64,000 nucleotides of DNA from Halomonas saccharevitans (GCF_900116405.1 NZ_FPAQ01000006.1:1-64000); one strand, 5' to 3'. Positions 10,140 to 25,876 are shown, numbered from the stretch's first letter. The notes: generated by a model not told the origin, from the letters alone. Made by a program: numbers and translations.

Positions 10140-10889
10140 TCAACCTGCTGACTGACAAATGGCTAGGAAATCGTCGACCTTGAGGGAGGCACCCCCCACC
10201 AGGCCGCCGTCGATGTCGGGTTGGGCGAGCAACTCGGCGGCATTATCCGCCTTCATGCTGCCGCCGTACAGCAGACGCATGCCGGCGGCGAGCGTCTCGT
10301 CATGGCGCGCCAGGCGCTCGCGCAGGGCAGCGTGAACCGCCTGCGCCTGCTCGGGCGTGGCGGTGCGGCCGGTGCCGATCGCCCAGACCGGCTCGTAGGC
10401 CACGATCAGGCGCGAGTGCTCGGCCGGGTCGAGGGCCTCGAACACCGCCTCGAGCTGGCCCAGCACCACCGCCTCGGTGCACCCGGCCTCACGCTCCTCG
10501 AGGGTCTCGCCGACGCAGAGCACCGGGGTGACCCCCTCGTGAAGCGCCGCTTTGACGCGCGCCAGCACCGCCGCGTCGTCCTCGCCGAACAGGGCACGGC
10601 GCTCGGAGTGGCCGACCAGCACCAGGCGGGCGCCGCACTCGCGCAGCATGGCACCGCTGACCTCGCCGGTGAAGGCGCCGGAGGGTCGATCGCTGAGCGT
10701 CTGCGCGCCCACCGTCACGGCGGTCTCGCCAAGCGCCTGAGACGCGGCCCCCAGGAAGGGGAAGGGCACCATCAGCGCCACCTCGACGTTCACGGGCAGG
10801 GAGCCCCCGGCGAAGGCCCGGCCGAACTCCTCGACCAGGGTCAGGGAGCCGTTCATCTTCCAGTTCCCGGCGATCAGCGGCATGCGCAT
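10140..10889 (-). CDS. tpiA: Triosephosphate isomerase
   Basis: Interconverts dihydroxyacetone phosphate and glyceraldehyde 3-phosphate. The 249-residue protein has LIAGNWKMNG (lysine of the active site), VGHSERR (catalytic histidine) and VAYEPVWAIGTG (catalytic glutamate), with the phosphate-binding YGGSMKADN near residue 210. The start MRMPLIAGNWK at 10889 has AGAGGAAG at good spacing, while the longer upstream reading is not family-like. It lies between glmM and secG, a conserved order. Confidence 0.98.
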   Translation of the reverse strand: MRMPLIAGNWKMNGSLTLVEEFGRAFAGGSLPVNVEVALMVPFPFLGAASQALGETAVTVGAQTLSDRPSGAFTGEVSGAMLRECGARLVLVGHSERRALFGEDDAAVLARVKAALHEGVTPVLCVGETLEEREAGCTEAVVLGQLEAVFEALDPAEHSRLIVAYEPVWAIGTGRTATPEQAQAVHAALRERLARHDETLAAGMRLLYGGSMKADNAAELLAQPDIDGGLVGGASLKVDDFLAICQSAG

Positions 10890-10998
10890 GGAGCTTCCTC
10901 TTTCAAGGTGGTGCGAAATGGTATAGGAGGGGCCCAATCAAGACAACCAGAGTCAAGACAACCAGAGCCAGGACAACCGGGGCCGTCGCCCCCGACGC

Positions 10999-12340
<1,342 letters not shown>

Positions 12341-12348
<8 letters not shown>

Positions 12349-13204
12349 GCGTACCGCCTTCCTCGAGTACGGCCCAGGTCATGTTCACCGCGTCCACGTG
12401 GGGCCCCACGTCGTGAACGCGCAGGATGCGTGCGCCGCGCTCCACCGCCATGGCGGTGAGCGCCAGGCCGCCGGAGAGACGCTCCTCTACCGGCCGCCCG
12501 AGCACCTTGCCGATCATGCTCTTGCGCGACATGCCGACGAGAAGGGGCAACCCCAGGGGCGCCAGCTGATCCATGTGCTTGAGCAGGCGCAGGTTGTGCT
12601 CCACGGTCTTGGCGAAGCCGAAACCGGGATCGAGTAACAGGCGCTCGCGACGCAGCCCGGCGGCCTCGCAGGCGGCCACCCGCTGCGCCAGGAAATCGGC
12701 CACGGCCTCTTCCACCGGCACATCGTAATGCGGCTCCTGCTGCATGTCGCCGGGCTCGCCGAGCATGTGCATCAGGCACACCGGCAGGCCGCTGGCGATC
12801 GCCGCCGACAGCGCGCCCTCGCGGCGCAGGTTGCGCACGTCGTTGATCATGCCGGCCCCGGCCTCGGCCGTCGCCTGCATCACCTCGGGGGTGCTGGTAT
12901 CCACCGAGACCAGCGCATCGAACTCGCGCACCAGCGCCTCGACCACCGGCACCACTCGGTCCAGCTCCTGCTGGGGCGATACCGGCTCGGCCCCGGGGCG
13001 CGTGGACTCACCGCCCACGTCGATGATCGCGGCGCCCTCGGCGAGCATCTGCTCGGCATGACGCAGGGCGTCGTCCGGCACCGCGTGGCGCCCGCCGTCG
13101 GAGAAGGAGTCGGGAGTGACGTTGAGGATCCCCATGACGCGGGGAAAGGAGAGGTCGAGGCGGTGCCGGCCGCACTGCAGGTGGGTCGCTGTGCTGGTAT
13201 CCAT
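12341..13204 (-). CDS. folP: Dihydropteroate synthase
   Basis: Condenses p-aminobenzoate with dihydropterin diphosphate in folate synthesis; it is the sulfonamide target. The 287-residue protein has [15 protein letters not shown], the [10 protein letters not shown] loop, DPGFGFAKT and the phosphate-binding [10 protein letters not shown]. The start at 13204 has AGGAAG seven bases upstream. It lies downstream of ftsH by 78 bp and overlaps glmM. Confidence 0.99.
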
Positions 13205-13240
13205 CGTCTTCCTGTTGATCGAACGGCGTGATCGAACGGC

Positions 13241-13264
13241 AAAGGCGCCCCGCAGGGCGCCTGA
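13241..13264 (-). terminator. Possible terminator or pausing hairpin after ftsH
   Basis: An 8-bp stem (13243-13250 with 13255-13262) followed by only TTTG on the minus strand. Weak U-tract, so partial termination between ftsH and folP at most. Confidence 0.4.
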
Positions 13265-13282
13265 GAGTACTGCCGGTGCGGC

Positions 13283-15247
13283 TCAGCTGCCGGCCGGGCC
13301 ACCCAGCGGGTCGGAGGGTCGACGCGAAGGCGTGTCGTCGTCTTCGGCGTCGTCGCTCGCCGCCGGGCCGGTCTCGGCATGCGGCTCGCCGCCGGTGGGG
13401 GCACCGCCGCTCGGATCATCCCAGCCCTCGGGCGGACGCGGGTCGCGACCGGCCATGATGTCCTTGAGCTGAGTGGAGTCGATGGTCTCGTACTTCATCA
13501 GCGCATCGGCCATGGCGTCCAGCTTCTCGCGATTCTCGCTGAGGATCTGCTGAGCCTGCTCGTAGCAGCCGTCGATGATCTTGCGCACCTCCTTGTCGAG
13601 CTTGGAGGTCGTCTCGCCGGACTTGAGCTTGCCCCCCTGGCCGGGGCCGCCGAGGAACTGATGGGACTCGTCCTCGTCGTACATGATCGGCCCCATCTCC
13701 TCGGAGAGGCCCCATTTGGCGACCATGTTGTGCGCAAGCTCGGTGGCCCGCTTGATGTCGTTGGAGGCACCGGTGGTGACACCGTTCGGTCCCAGCGTCA
13801 TCTCCTCGGCGATGCGGCCGCCGAACAGCGAGCAGATCTGGCTGATGATCTGCTGGCGCGACAGGCTGTAGCGATCCTCCTCGGGGAGGAACATCGTCAC
13901 GCCCAGCGCCCGGCCGCGGGGGATGATGGTGACCTTGTAGACCGGGTCGTGCTCTGGCATCACCAGGCCGATGATGGCGTGGCCCGACTCGTGATAGGCG
14001 GTGTTGAGCTTCTCCTTGTCGGTCATGACCATGGACTTGCGCTCGGCGCCCATCATGATCTTGTCCTTGGCGAGCTCGAGCTCCTCCATGCCCACCAGGC
14101 GCTTGTTGCGACGCGCGGCGAACAGGGCGGACTCGTTGACCAGGTTGGCCAGATCGGCGCCGGAGAAGCCGGGCGTGCCGCGGGCGATCAGCGACGGCTT
14201 GACGTCGTCGGCCAGCGGCACCTTGCGCAAGTGCACGTTGAGGATGTGCTCACGGCCGCGGATGTCCGGCAGCGGCACCACCACCTGACGGTCGAAGCGG
14301 CCCGGGCGCAGCAGCGCCGGATCGAGCACGTCGGGACGGTTGGTGGCGGCGATGACGATGACGCCCTCGTTGGCCTCGAAGCCGTCCATCTCGACCAGCA
14401 GCTGGTTCAGCGTCTGCTCGCGCTCGTCGTTGCCACCGCCCATGCCGGCGCCGCGCGAGCGACCCACCGCATCGATCTCGTCGATGAAGATGATGCAGGG
14501 CGACTGCTTCTTGGCCTGCTCGAACATGTCACGCACGCGGGAGGCACCCACACCGACGAACATCTCGACGAAGTCGGAACCGGAGATCGAGAAGAACGGC
14601 ACCTTGGCCTCGCCGGCGATGGACTTGGCGAGCAGCGTCTTGCCGGTACCGGGCGGGCCGACCATCAGCACGCCGCGCGGGATGGTACCGCCCAGGCGCT
14701 GGAACTTGGTCGGATCACGCAGGAAGTCGACTAGCTCCTCGACCTCTTCCTTGGCCTCGTCGCAGCCGGCGACGTCGGCAAAGGTGGTCTTGATCTGGTC
14801 CTGGGAGAGCAGCTTGGCCTTGGACTTGCCGAAGCTCATGGGCCCACCCTTGCCGGCCCCGCCGCCCTGCATCTGGCGCATGAAGAACATGAAGATGGCC
14901 AGGATGAGCAGGATCGGGAAGCTGGCGATCAGCAGGCGCATCCACAGGCTCTGCTGCTCGGGCTCCTTGCCCACCACGGTAACGTCATTGGCCAACAGAT
15001 CGTCCATCAGCTTGGGATCCTCCGCCGCCGGGCGGATGGTCCGGAACTGCGAGCCATCGGTGCGCTCACCGGCGATGGTGTAGCCATCGATGGTCACGCT
15101 CTTGACCTGCTGGTTCTGCACCTGCTGGACGAACTGGGAATAGTTCATCGCCTGCGGTGAGCTGTCGACGCTGAAATTGTTGAACACCGTCAGCAGCACT
15201 GCCGCGATGACCAACCACAGAATCAGGTTCTTCGCCATGTCGTTCAA
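13283..15247 (-). CDS. ftsH: ATP-dependent zinc metalloprotease FtsH
   Basis: Membrane-anchored AAA+ protease that degrades sigma-32, LpxC and damaged membrane proteins. The 654-residue protein has two membrane segments (about 7-25 and 103-122), Walker A GPPGTGKT (197-204), Walker [11 protein letters not shown] (251-260) and the second region of homology [20 protein letters not shown]. The zinc motif is HESGH (419-423), where most relatives have HEAGH. I start at a TTG at 15247 ([12 protein letters not shown]) because GAGGG is correctly spaced from it and E. coli FtsH starts MSDMAKN; the ATG at 15238 is too far from that site. Confidence 0.98.
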   Translation of the reverse strand: MNDMAKNLILWLVIAAVLLTVFNNFSVDSSPQAMNYSQFVQQVQNQQVKSVTIDGYTIAGERTDGSQFRTIRPAAEDPKLMDDLLANDVTVVGKEPEQQSLWMRLLIASFPILLILAIFMFFMRQMQGGGAGKGGPMSFGKSKAKLLSQDQIKTTFADVAGCDEAKEEVEELVDFLRDPTKFQRLGGTIPRGVLMVGPPGTGKTLLAKSIAGEAKVPFFSISGSDFVEMFVGVGASRVRDMFEQAKKQSPCIIFIDEIDAVGRSRGAGMGGGNDEREQTLNQLLVEMDGFEANEGVIVIAATNRPDVLDPALLRPGRFDRQVVVPLPDIRGREHILNVHLRKVPLADDVKPSLIARGTPGFSGADLANLVNESALFAARRNKRLVGMEELELAKDKIMMGAERKSMVMTDKEKLNTAYHESGHAIIGLVMPEHDPVYKVTIIPRGRALGVTMFLPEEDRYSLSRQQIISQICSLFGGRIAEEMTLGPNGVTTGASNDIKRATELAHNMVAKWGLSEEMGPIMYDEDESHQFLGGPGQGGKLKSGETTSKLDKEVRKIIDGCYEQAQQILSENREKLDAMADALMKYETIDSTQLKDIMAGRDPRPPEGWDDPSGGAPTGGEPHAETGPAASDDAEDDDTPSRRPSDPLGGPAGS

Positions 15248-15446
15248 GGGACTACCCTCATTGCAAGAATCTGTCGGCCGAAAATGCCTGGTCCTTCGAC
15301 ACTACATGAGCGGCACATGTTCAGCCAGCCTACGGCCGGAGCGGGAATATCCGTCACTGTGACACAGTCCCGTCATCCTGTCCGACAATCGGCCCATTAG
15401 TCGCTGCCTATCGGGGCAGTGCCCCGTATTGCGACCGAGGCACGCC

Positions 15447-16136
15447 TCAGCCGCGAAATCCTTCCGCCAGCAGGTAAACCTCACGCGAGCGGGCCCGTGA
15501 GGCCTCCGGCTTGCGCGTCACCACGCGCTTGAAGCTGCCGCGCAGCTCCGTCAGGAACTCGTCGAACCCCTCGCCTTGGAAGACCTTGGCCAGGAAGGTG
15601 CCGCCGGGTGACAGCGTCTGGCGCGCCAGCTCCAGTGCCAGCTCCACCAGATACATCGCCTGGGGCTGGTCGATGGCGGCCATCCCACTCATATTGGGGG
15701 CCATGTCCGACATCACAAGGTCTACTGGACGATCGCCGAGGGTTTCGAGTATCGCCTCGAGCACGTGCTCTTCGGTGAAATCGCCCTGCACGATGTCGAC
15801 ATCGGCCAGGGCATCCATCTCGAGGATGTCCGAGGCGATCACCACACCGCTCGACCCGACCTTCTCGGCGGCCACCTGGCTCCACCCGCCCGGGGCGGCA
15901 CCCAGATCGATCACGGTCATGCCGGGGCGCAACAGACGATCCTTCTCGTCCAGCGCCAGCAGCTTGTAGCTGGCCCGGCTGCGATAGCCGTCCTGCCAGC
16001 TCTGCTTCACGAACCGGTCGTCGAAGTGCTCCTTCATCCAGTCCTTGCTGGTCTTACTGGTCTTGCTGGCGGAGGCCTTGCTGGCCGGCTTCTTGCCGGC
16101 AGCGCCCTTGGCGCGGGAAGCATGGGGACGTGCCAC
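15447..16136 (-). CDS. rlmE: 23S rRNA (uridine2552-2'-O) methyltransferase RlmE
   Basis: Heat-shock methyltransferase acting on U2552 in the A loop of 23S rRNA. I use the GTG at 16136 with CAGGTGAT upstream, giving 229 residues with a basic, alanine-rich N-terminus. The reading frame is open for a further 74 codons upstream, but these do not resemble the family. The catalytic lysine lies in RSRASYKL, and the cofactor site [22 protein letters not shown] and FLAKVFQG follow. It is upstream of ftsH with a 199-bp gap, the usual order. Confidence 0.97.
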   Translation of the reverse strand: MARPHASRAKGAAGKKPASKASASKTSKTSKDWMKEHFDDRFVKQSWQDGYRSRASYKLLALDEKDRLLRPGMTVIDLGAAPGGWSQVAAEKVGSSGVVIASDILEMDALADVDIVQGDFTEEHVLEAILETLGDRPVDLVMSDMAPNMSGMAAIDQPQAMYLVELALELARQTLSPGGTFLAKVFQGEGFDEFLTELRGSFKRVVTRKPEASRARSREVYLLAEGFRG

Positions 16137-16327
16137 GGCATCACCTGTGAATGGCCATGAATGACAGGTAGTCGAGCGAAATCCGGGAAGACCCGAGGGA
16201 GGTGCGACGGGGTGCTGACCTGCGGACCCGGTCGATGGAGAAGCAGGCAACGGGTAACGAGCTTTCGCCGCGAGACGATTCGCCGTACCATGTGCGCTGC
16301 GCGCCAACCGGGAAGAAGCAAGATACC

Positions 16328-16654
16328 ATGAGCTTGTCACAGGCACAAAAGAAAGCATTTCGCAGCATCGGCCACCATCTCGATCCCGTGGTCACGGTCT
16401 CCGAGAACGGCGCCTCCGAAGGGGTGCTCGCCGAACTCGACCGCGCTCTGCGCGACCACGAGCTGGTCAAGGTCAAGCTCGCCCTGCCCGACCGCGACGA
16501 CCGCGCGGCCATGCTCGACGAGCTGGTCACGGCGAGTGGCGCCGAGCCGGTGCAGAAGATCGGCAAGATGGCCCTGCTCTATCGCCACAACCCCAAGGTC
16601 AATCCGAAGCTCTCCAACATCACGCGCTTCGAGGAACACCACGGGCGGCGCTGA
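16328..16654 (+). CDS. yhbY: YhbY family RNA-binding protein
   Basis: A single CRM domain protein of 108 residues that associates with pre-50S particles. It begins [22 protein letters not shown], with a C-terminal [13 protein letters not shown] segment close to the GxxG-containing core of the family. It is divergent from rlmE and convergent with greA, as in E. coli. The frame is open upstream to 16202, but the start at 16328 is the conserved one; the Shine-Dalgarno (GAAG) is weak. Confidence 0.95.
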   Translation: MSLSQAQKKAFRSIGHHLDPVVTVSENGASEGVLAELDRALRDHELVKVKLALPDRDDRAAMLDELVTASGAEPVQKIGKMALLYRHNPKVNPKLSNITRFEEHHGRR

Positions 16655-16700
16655 GGCGCCCGGCGGTCTATGATCGCCAGAGGCCACGACGCAAGACCGT

Positions 16701-16744
16701 AAAAAAGAAACCCCGCCGACTCCGGTCCGCGGGGTTTCTTCTTG
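16701..16744. terminator. Bidirectional terminator between yhbY and greA
   Basis: Stem AAGAAACCCCGC with GCGGGGTTTCTT, with A-run before and T-rich sequence after, so each strand gets a U-tract. It serves two convergent genes. Confidence 0.85.
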
Positions 16745-16813
16745 TCTGACGGGCATGGCGCTCGCTGATGCTGCCCCACCAACCCCGCCGGCGAGCGGCG
16801 GGGCGGCAAGCGC

Positions 16814-17286
16814 CTACAGGTGCTCGACGCTGGCGATCTCGTACTCGACCTCGCCGCCGGGCGTCTTCACCACCACCACTTCGCCCTCTTCCTTGCCGAT
16901 CAGGGCACGGGCGATGGGCGAGGTGACCGAGATGCGACGCGCCTTGATGTCAGCCTCGTCCTCGCCGACGATGCGATAGGTCACCTCCTCGTCGTTGTCG
17001 AGGTTGATCAACCCCACGGTGACGCCGAAGATCACCTTGCCGGTCTGGGGCAGCTTGGCGACGTCGATCACCTGGGCGTTGGAGAGCTTGCCCTCGATCT
17101 CCTGGATACGCCCCTCGATGAAGCCCTGCTGCTCACGAGCCGCATGGTACTCGGCGTTCTCCTTCAGGTCGCCGTGCTCACGAGCCTCGGCGATGGCGGC
17201 GATCACCCTAGGGCGCGCCTCGCCTTTCAGCTCCTCGAGCTCCTTGCGAAGCCGCTGCTCACCGGCGACGGTCATCGGGACCTTGT

Positions 17287-17290
<4 letters not shown>
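16814..17290 (-). CDS. greA: Transcription elongation factor GreA
   Basis: Rescues backtracked RNA polymerase by stimulating transcript cleavage. The start [14 protein letters not shown] at 17290 gives 158 residues, the E. coli length. The N-terminal coiled coil carries the acidic tip in [14 protein letters not shown], and the C-terminal FKBP-like domain has [14 protein letters not shown]. The start overlaps the carB stop in ATGA, so carA-carB-greA are probably one message. Confidence 0.98.
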
Positions 17291-20532
<3,242 letters not shown>

Positions 20533-20586
20533 GACGGTTTCCGCGGCTAATCGATGAATGACGGTCTGATGTAGGGCGATTCGCGC

Positions 20587-21732
20587 CTAGCGGCGTTCCT
20601 TCATCATGGTGACGAAACGGTCGAACAGCGGCGCCACGTCGCGCGGGCCCGGGCTCGCCTCGGGGTGACCCTGGAAGCTGAAGGCCGGACGGTCGGTGCG
20701 CTCGATGCCCTGCAGGGTGCCGTCGAACAGCGAGCGATGGGTGGCGCGCAGGGTAGCCGGCAGGCTCGCCTCGTCGGCGGCGAAGCCGTGGTTCTGGCTG
20801 GTGATCATCACCTTGCCGGTGTCGAGATCCTGTACCGGGTGGTTGGCGCCGTGGTGGCCATGACCCATCTTCACCGTCTTGGCGCCGCTGGCCAGCGCCA
20901 GCAGCTGGTGGCCCAGGCAGATGCCGAACAGCGGGATCTCGGTCTCGAGGAACGCCTCGATGGCCGTGATGGCGTAGTCGCAGGGCTCGGGGTCGCCGGG
21001 GCCGTTGGAGAGGAAGATGCCGTCCGGGGCCATCGCCAGCACCTCGTCGGACGGAGTCTGGGCCGGCACCACGGTCAGCCGGCAGCCGCGCGAGGCCAGC
21101 ATGCGCAGGATGTTGCGCTTGGCGCCGAAGTCGTAGGCGACGACGTGATAGGGGCGCTCGATGGCGCTCGCATCGGCGTAGCCCTGACCCAGGGCCCACT
21201 CACCCTCGTGCCAGTCGTGGGCGGTCTGGCAGGAGACCACCTTGGCGAGATCCATGCCCTTGAGGCCCGGGAAGGCACGGGCCGCGGCCAGGGCGCGCTC
21301 GACGGCGTCCTCACCCTCGGCCTCGCTGCCCGCCAGGATGGCGCCATTCTGGGCGCCCTTGTCGCGCAGGATGCGGGTCAGGCGGCGGGTATCGATGTCG
21401 GCGATGCCGAGCACGTTCTCGCCCTTGAGGTAGTCGGAGAGCGACTGCTCGCTACGAAAGCTGCTGGCCAGCAGCGGCAGGTCGCGAATCACCAGGCCCG
21501 CCGCGGCGATGCCGCCGGACTCGACGTCCTCGGCATTGACGCCGGTGTTGCCGATATGGGGATAGGTGAGAGTGACGATCTGTCGGGTATAGGAGGGGTC
21601 GGTCAGGATTTCCTGGTAGCCGGTCATGGCCGTATTGAACACCACCTCACCGCTGGTTTGTCCATCGGCGCCGATGGCCGTGCCGTGGAATACACTTCCG
21701 TCTTCCAGGGCCAGTATCGCGGGTCTGTTCAA
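20587..21732 (-). CDS. carA: Carbamoyl-phosphate synthase small subunit
   Basis: Glutamine amidotransferase subunit that hydrolyses glutamine and channels ammonia to CarB. I start at a TTG at 21732 ([17 protein letters not shown]), which has GGGAGGA eight bases upstream and gives 381 residues, against 382 in E. coli. The ATG at 21780 lacks a site and adds a non-family N-terminus. The C-terminal class I GATase domain has [15 protein letters not shown] with the nucleophilic cysteine, and the catalytic histidine in [12 protein letters not shown] leader with an attenuator-like hairpin lies directly upstream. Confidence 0.98.
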   Translation of the reverse strand: MNRPAILALEDGSVFHGTAIGADGQTSGEVVFNTAMTGYQEILTDPSYTRQIVTLTYPHIGNTGVNAEDVESGGIAAAGLVIRDLPLLASSFRSEQSLSDYLKGENVLGIADIDTRRLTRILRDKGAQNGAILAGSEAEGEDAVERALAAARAFPGLKGMDLAKVVSCQTAHDWHEGEWALGQGYADASAIERPYHVVAYDFGAKRNILRMLASRGCRLTVVPAQTPSDEVLAMAPDGIFLSNGPGDPEPCDYAITAIEAFLETEIPLFGICLGHQLLALASGAKTVKMGHGHHGANHPVQDLDTGKVMITSQNHGFAADEASLPATLRATHRSLFDGTLQGIERTDRPAFSFQGHPEASPGPRDVAPLFDRFVTMMKERR

Positions 21733-21790
21733 TGCTAGATCCTCCCAAGTGTTAAGAGACAGCTCGTCAAGCCGTGCCATTCGCCGGGCC

Positions 21791-21838
21791 GCAAAAAAGC
21801 GGGACGAACCCGATGGCTAGACCGGTTTCATCCCGCTT
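21791..21838 (-). terminator. Attenuator-type terminator in the carA leader
   Basis: On the minus strand an outer stem AAGCGGGA (21831-21838) pairs with TCCCGCTT (21797-21804), with an inner AAACC/GGGTT stem, followed by TTTTTT. It sits about 60 bp before the carA start, and the 5' arm lies inside a nine-codon leader ORF, so it could act as an attenuator. Confidence 0.75.
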
Positions 21839-21846
21839 GTTGTCAT
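21817..21846 (-). CDS. Putative carA leader peptide (MTTSGMKPV)
   Basis: A nine-codon ORF that starts with ATG at 21846 and stops with TAG at 21819-21817, inside the loop of the terminator hairpin. Codons 3 to 6 lie in or next to the 5' arm of the stem, so a ribosome translating it would prevent the terminator from forming. The Shine-Dalgarno region (CCGAGCG) is poor. The position is what makes it credible; translation is not shown. Confidence 0.4.
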   Translation of the reverse strand: MTTSGMKPV

Positions 21847-21989
21847 TCGCTCGGAATGCCTGGGCCGAAGCAACAAGCGCTGTGAAGGGGCTTTCGCCCG
21901 TGCGCCCGGCCAAAATTTTCGGGATATTACAGGAAACGACGCCTCGCGACTACCCCCTGGAGGGACGACAGTCCCCGGCGAGCCACGGC

Positions 21990-22125
21990 ACATGCCGCGA
22001 GAGGCGCCGGGGGCAGGTCGTAGAGGGGGTCCGAAGCCCAGGGATGGCGGAGGTAGCGTACAGGGACGTATTCACAGCGCCCCCTCGAAGAGCTGCCGCC
22101 GGAACAGCCTCGTGCCCTGTGCCAA
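21990..22125 (-). repeat. Dispersed intergenic repeat, copy 2
   Basis: The 32-bp core 22050-22081 is identical, on the opposite strand, to 2761-2792. Upstream CCGGCGGCAG and downstream TCGGACC...CCCCGGCGCC segments also match copy 1 with substitutions, while the middle is much shorter here. Like copy 1 it lies between co-oriented genes. Confidence 0.75.
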
Positions 22126-22137
22126 GGACCGGCCTTC

Positions 22138-23423
<1,286 letters not shown>

Positions 23424-23493
23424 GGTCGCTCCTCGCATCAATATATTCATCCAGACTAGGAAGTCAGTCGAACGCCGGCAAGGGGCCGCGACC

Positions 23494-24399
23494 TCATGAC
23501 GCCGCGTCGTCGCGACGCAGCAGCAGCGCCATCGCCAACACCACCAGCAGGCTGCCCGGCAGCCAGACCCAGTCGATCCGCCCCGGGTCGCGGACGAACA
23601 GCAGCAGCATCGAGACGAAGGGCACCAGGTAGCTGTAGGCGGTGACCGCCCCCGGCGTCAGCACCGCGGTGGCGCGCTGCAGCAGCCAGAAGGTCAGGGC
23701 GCTGGAGAAGAGGCCCAGATAGATCAGCAGCAGCAGGTCACGGCCGGTCATGGTCGCCAGGCGCGTCACCGGCTCGACGGCGAGGCCCGCCAGCCCGACC
23801 AGGACGGCGCCGAGCCCCAAGCTCCAGAAAGTGCGCACCGCGGCCGAGGCCGGCAGGCGCCCGGTCGACATCCCCCACTTGCTGAGCACCGGATAGAGCG
23901 CCGTGGCCAGGCAGCCGAGGAAGAACACGGCCTCGCCGATGCCGAACCGCAGACGCCCGCCCTGCCCCAGGGACTCGGCGATGGCAAGCCCCAGCGCGCC
24001 CGCCGCGCCGAGCGCCAGGATCAATGGCAACCGCCAGCTCAGCCGCTCGACCCCGACGCCCGCCCCGAGCAGGAAGGCCAGCAGCGGCACCGTGACGAAC
24101 AGGGTGGACATGGAGAGCGCCGTGGCATGATGTGCCGCCCAGAACATGGCGCCGAAGAAGCCGGCCAGACAGAGCCCCATCAGCGCGTAGAGCGGCAGGG
24201 TTCGCCCATCGGGCAGGAAGTCCGGCGAGCACCGGGCCAGCCACCAGAGGCCCGCACAGGCGATGAGAAAGCGCAGTGCGGTCAGCGATAGCGGTGGCAG
24301 CTCGCTCATCACCCCCACCGCGGGGAACGAGAGCCCCACCAACACCGCCCACAGCAGCATGCCGAGGTGGGCGGCACGAACCGAGAGTGGCGCGTTCAA
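23494..24399 (-). CDS. EamA/DMT family transporter
   Basis: A 301-residue inner-membrane protein with about ten hydrophobic segments arranged as two EamA repeats, a short cytosolic end RRDDAAS and the family loop RFLIACAGLWWLARC near residue 45. Members export amino acids, nucleotides or drugs; nothing here fixes the substrate. The start is a TTG at 24399 that overlaps the upstream stop in TTGA, so it is coupled to the DUF2218 gene. An ATG at 24360 is an alternative start. Confidence 0.88.
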   Translation of the reverse strand: MNAPLSVRAAHLGMLLWAVLVGLSFPAVGVMSELPPLSLTALRFLIACAGLWWLARCSPDFLPDGRTLPLYALMGLCLAGFFGAMFWAAHHATALSMSTLFVTVPLLAFLLGAGVGVERLSWRLPLILALGAAGALGLAIAESLGQGGRLRFGIGEAVFFLGCLATALYPVLSKWGMSTGRLPASAAVRTFWSLGLGAVLVGLAGLAVEPVTRLATMTGRDLLLLIYLGLFSSALTFWLLQRATAVLTPGAVTAYSYLVPFVSMLLLFVRDPGRIDWVWLPGSLLVVLAMALLLRRDDAAS

Positions 24400-24674
24400 T
24401 TTTCCCAGACGATCTCCAGGGTCACCCCCGCGAGCCCCTCGAGGGCGGCATTTACTCTGCCCTCCAGCTGATCCAGGCTCTCATCATCCAGCGTCTCGAC
24501 GGCCACGCTCAGGTGCTGCGGCCGAGCCTCGAGCAGACAGCTGCCCTCGTCGAAGCTCACCCGCGCCTGGGTCGCTTCCCTATCGATCGGCTGGGCGTCG
24601 GCCCACTCCTGGCACAGCCGCTCGATCAGCCCCTTGGCATCCTCGGCGGGAATATCGGCACGTGAAATCGGCAT
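24396..24674 (-). CDS. DUF2218 domain-containing protein
   Basis: A 92-residue acidic protein beginning MPISRADIPAEDAKGLIERLCQEWADAQ, with the central SFDEGSCLLEARPQHLSVAVE strand region and the ending VTLEIVWEN. This pattern (an N-terminal helix with a cysteine, a beta-rich middle and a closing LEIxW) fits the uncharacterised DUF2218 family, whose function is unknown. It is translationally coupled to the downstream EamA transporter and divergent from corA. The family assignment is from memory of the pattern. Confidence 0.7.
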   Translation of the reverse strand: MPISRADIPAEDAKGLIERLCQEWADAQPIDREATQARVSFDEGSCLLEARPQHLSVAVETLDDESLDQLEGRVNAALEGLAGVTLEIVWEN

Positions 24675-24868
24675 GGGTGACTCCGTGTTCCTTGGATATG
24701 AGCCTCCAGCCTATGACGACAGCCACCGCCAACGCCACCCCGCCGCGACGAGGCCGCGCCGGCACGAGGTACAGGCGCCTGGCGTTCCAGCGTTGGCAGG
24801 CTTTCCTTCGATCGCGCCGCGCCCGGGCTACGCTGAGGACCGAGGCCGCCGACCGGGAGAACAGGGAG

Positions 24869-25834
24869 ATGCTCGTCAACTGCGTAGCCTATGAGCAGGG
24901 GCGCCGCCTGTGCGATATCACGCCCGAGGAGATCCGCGCCCACCTGGATCAGCCCGGGCGCTTCGTGTGGGTGGCTCTGCACAACCCCGACGAGGGGGAG
25001 ATGGCCCGCTTCCAGGCAATCTTCGGCCTCCACGAGCTGGCCGTGGAGGACGCCCTGAAGGGCGACCAGCGGCCCAAGCTCGAGGAGTACGGCGAGGCGC
25101 TGTTCGTGATCATGCACATGATGACGATGATTGACGGCGAGCTGCAGGCCGGCCAGGTGGCGGTGTTCGCCGGGCCCGGCTATGTGCTCTCGGTGCGCCT
25201 GCACCCGAGCCGCGGCTTCGCCGAGGTGCGCCGCCGCTGCGAGCACGAGCCCAAGCTGCTCAAACACGGCCCGGCCTTCGTGCTCTACGCGCTGCTGGAC
25301 GCGGTGGTCGACCGCTACTTTCCGGTGGTCGAGGCGCTGGAGGCCGAGCTGGAGAGCATCGAGGACCAGATCTTCGTCAGGGGCTCGGCGCGCGCCAGCC
25401 TCGAGCGGCTCTATCAGCTCAAGCGCCAGACCATGCGGCTCAAGCACGCCGCCATGCCGCTGGGCGAGGCGGTGAGCCACCTGTTCGGCGGCCGGGTGCC
25501 GGCGCTGTGCCGCAAGACCCGGGAGTACTTCCGCGACGTCTACGACCACCTGCACCGCATCGAGGCGGCGGTGGACACCATCCGCGAGATGATCATCACC
25601 GCCATCCAGGTGAACCTCTCGATGGTGGCCATCGACGAGGGCGAGGTGCACAAGCGGCTCGCGGCCTGGGCCGCCATCTTCGCCGTGGCCACCATTCTCG
25701 CCGGCATCTGGGGCATGAACTTCGCCCACATGCCGGAACTCGACTGGCGCCTGGGCTACCCCCTGGCCCTGCTGGTGATGGGTGGCGCCTGCGGCGTGCT
25801 CTACCGACGCTTCCGGCGGGCGGGGTGGCTATAG
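24869..25834 (+). CDS. CorA family divalent metal ion transporter
   Basis: Pentameric inner-membrane channel, usually for Mg2+ (Co2+, Ni2+). The 321-residue protein has the large cytosolic N-terminal domain (MLVNCVAYEQGRRL), the long stalk helix (about 190-260) and two C-terminal membrane segments. The first ends in the signature GMNFAHMPEL (near residue 285), and a basic tail RRFRRAGWL follows. I start at 24869, preceded by GGGAG. An open frame upstream would add a basic extension not seen in the family. A ZntB-type zinc role is possible, so no gene symbol is given. Confidence 0.92.
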   Translation: MLVNCVAYEQGRRLCDITPEEIRAHLDQPGRFVWVALHNPDEGEMARFQAIFGLHELAVEDALKGDQRPKLEEYGEALFVIMHMMTMIDGELQAGQVAVFAGPGYVLSVRLHPSRGFAEVRRRCEHEPKLLKHGPAFVLYALLDAVVDRYFPVVEALEAELESIEDQIFVRGSARASLERLYQLKRQTMRLKHAAMPLGEAVSHLFGGRVPALCRKTREYFRDVYDHLHRIEAAVDTIREMIITAIQVNLSMVAIDEGEVHKRLAAWAAIFAVATILAGIWGMNFAHMPELDWRLGYPLALLVMGGACGVLYRRFRRAGWL

Positions 25835-25876
25835 CGAGCCACGCCGCAGGCCGCAGCCCAGCAACGGACACGAGAA

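Larger units (their letters stand above)
21733..22137. other. dapB-carA intergenic region
   Basis: This 405-bp gap holds, in the minus direction, the second copy of a dispersed repeat (about 21990-22125), a possible extended -10 element TGTAATAT (about 21923-21930), the leader peptide ORF, the attenuator and the carA ribosome-binding site. I see no larger gene. Confidence 0.65.

Noticed and set aside
16137-16358. N-terminal extension of rlmE from an upstream ATG
   Set aside because: The extra 74 residues show no family similarity, overlap the divergent yhbY promoter area and lack a ribosome-binding site, whereas the GTG at 16136 has one.
24263-24868. N-terminal extension of the CorA protein
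   Set aside because: The upstream frame is proline- and arginine-rich, runs antisense through the DUF2218 gene and precedes a family-typical start at 24869.
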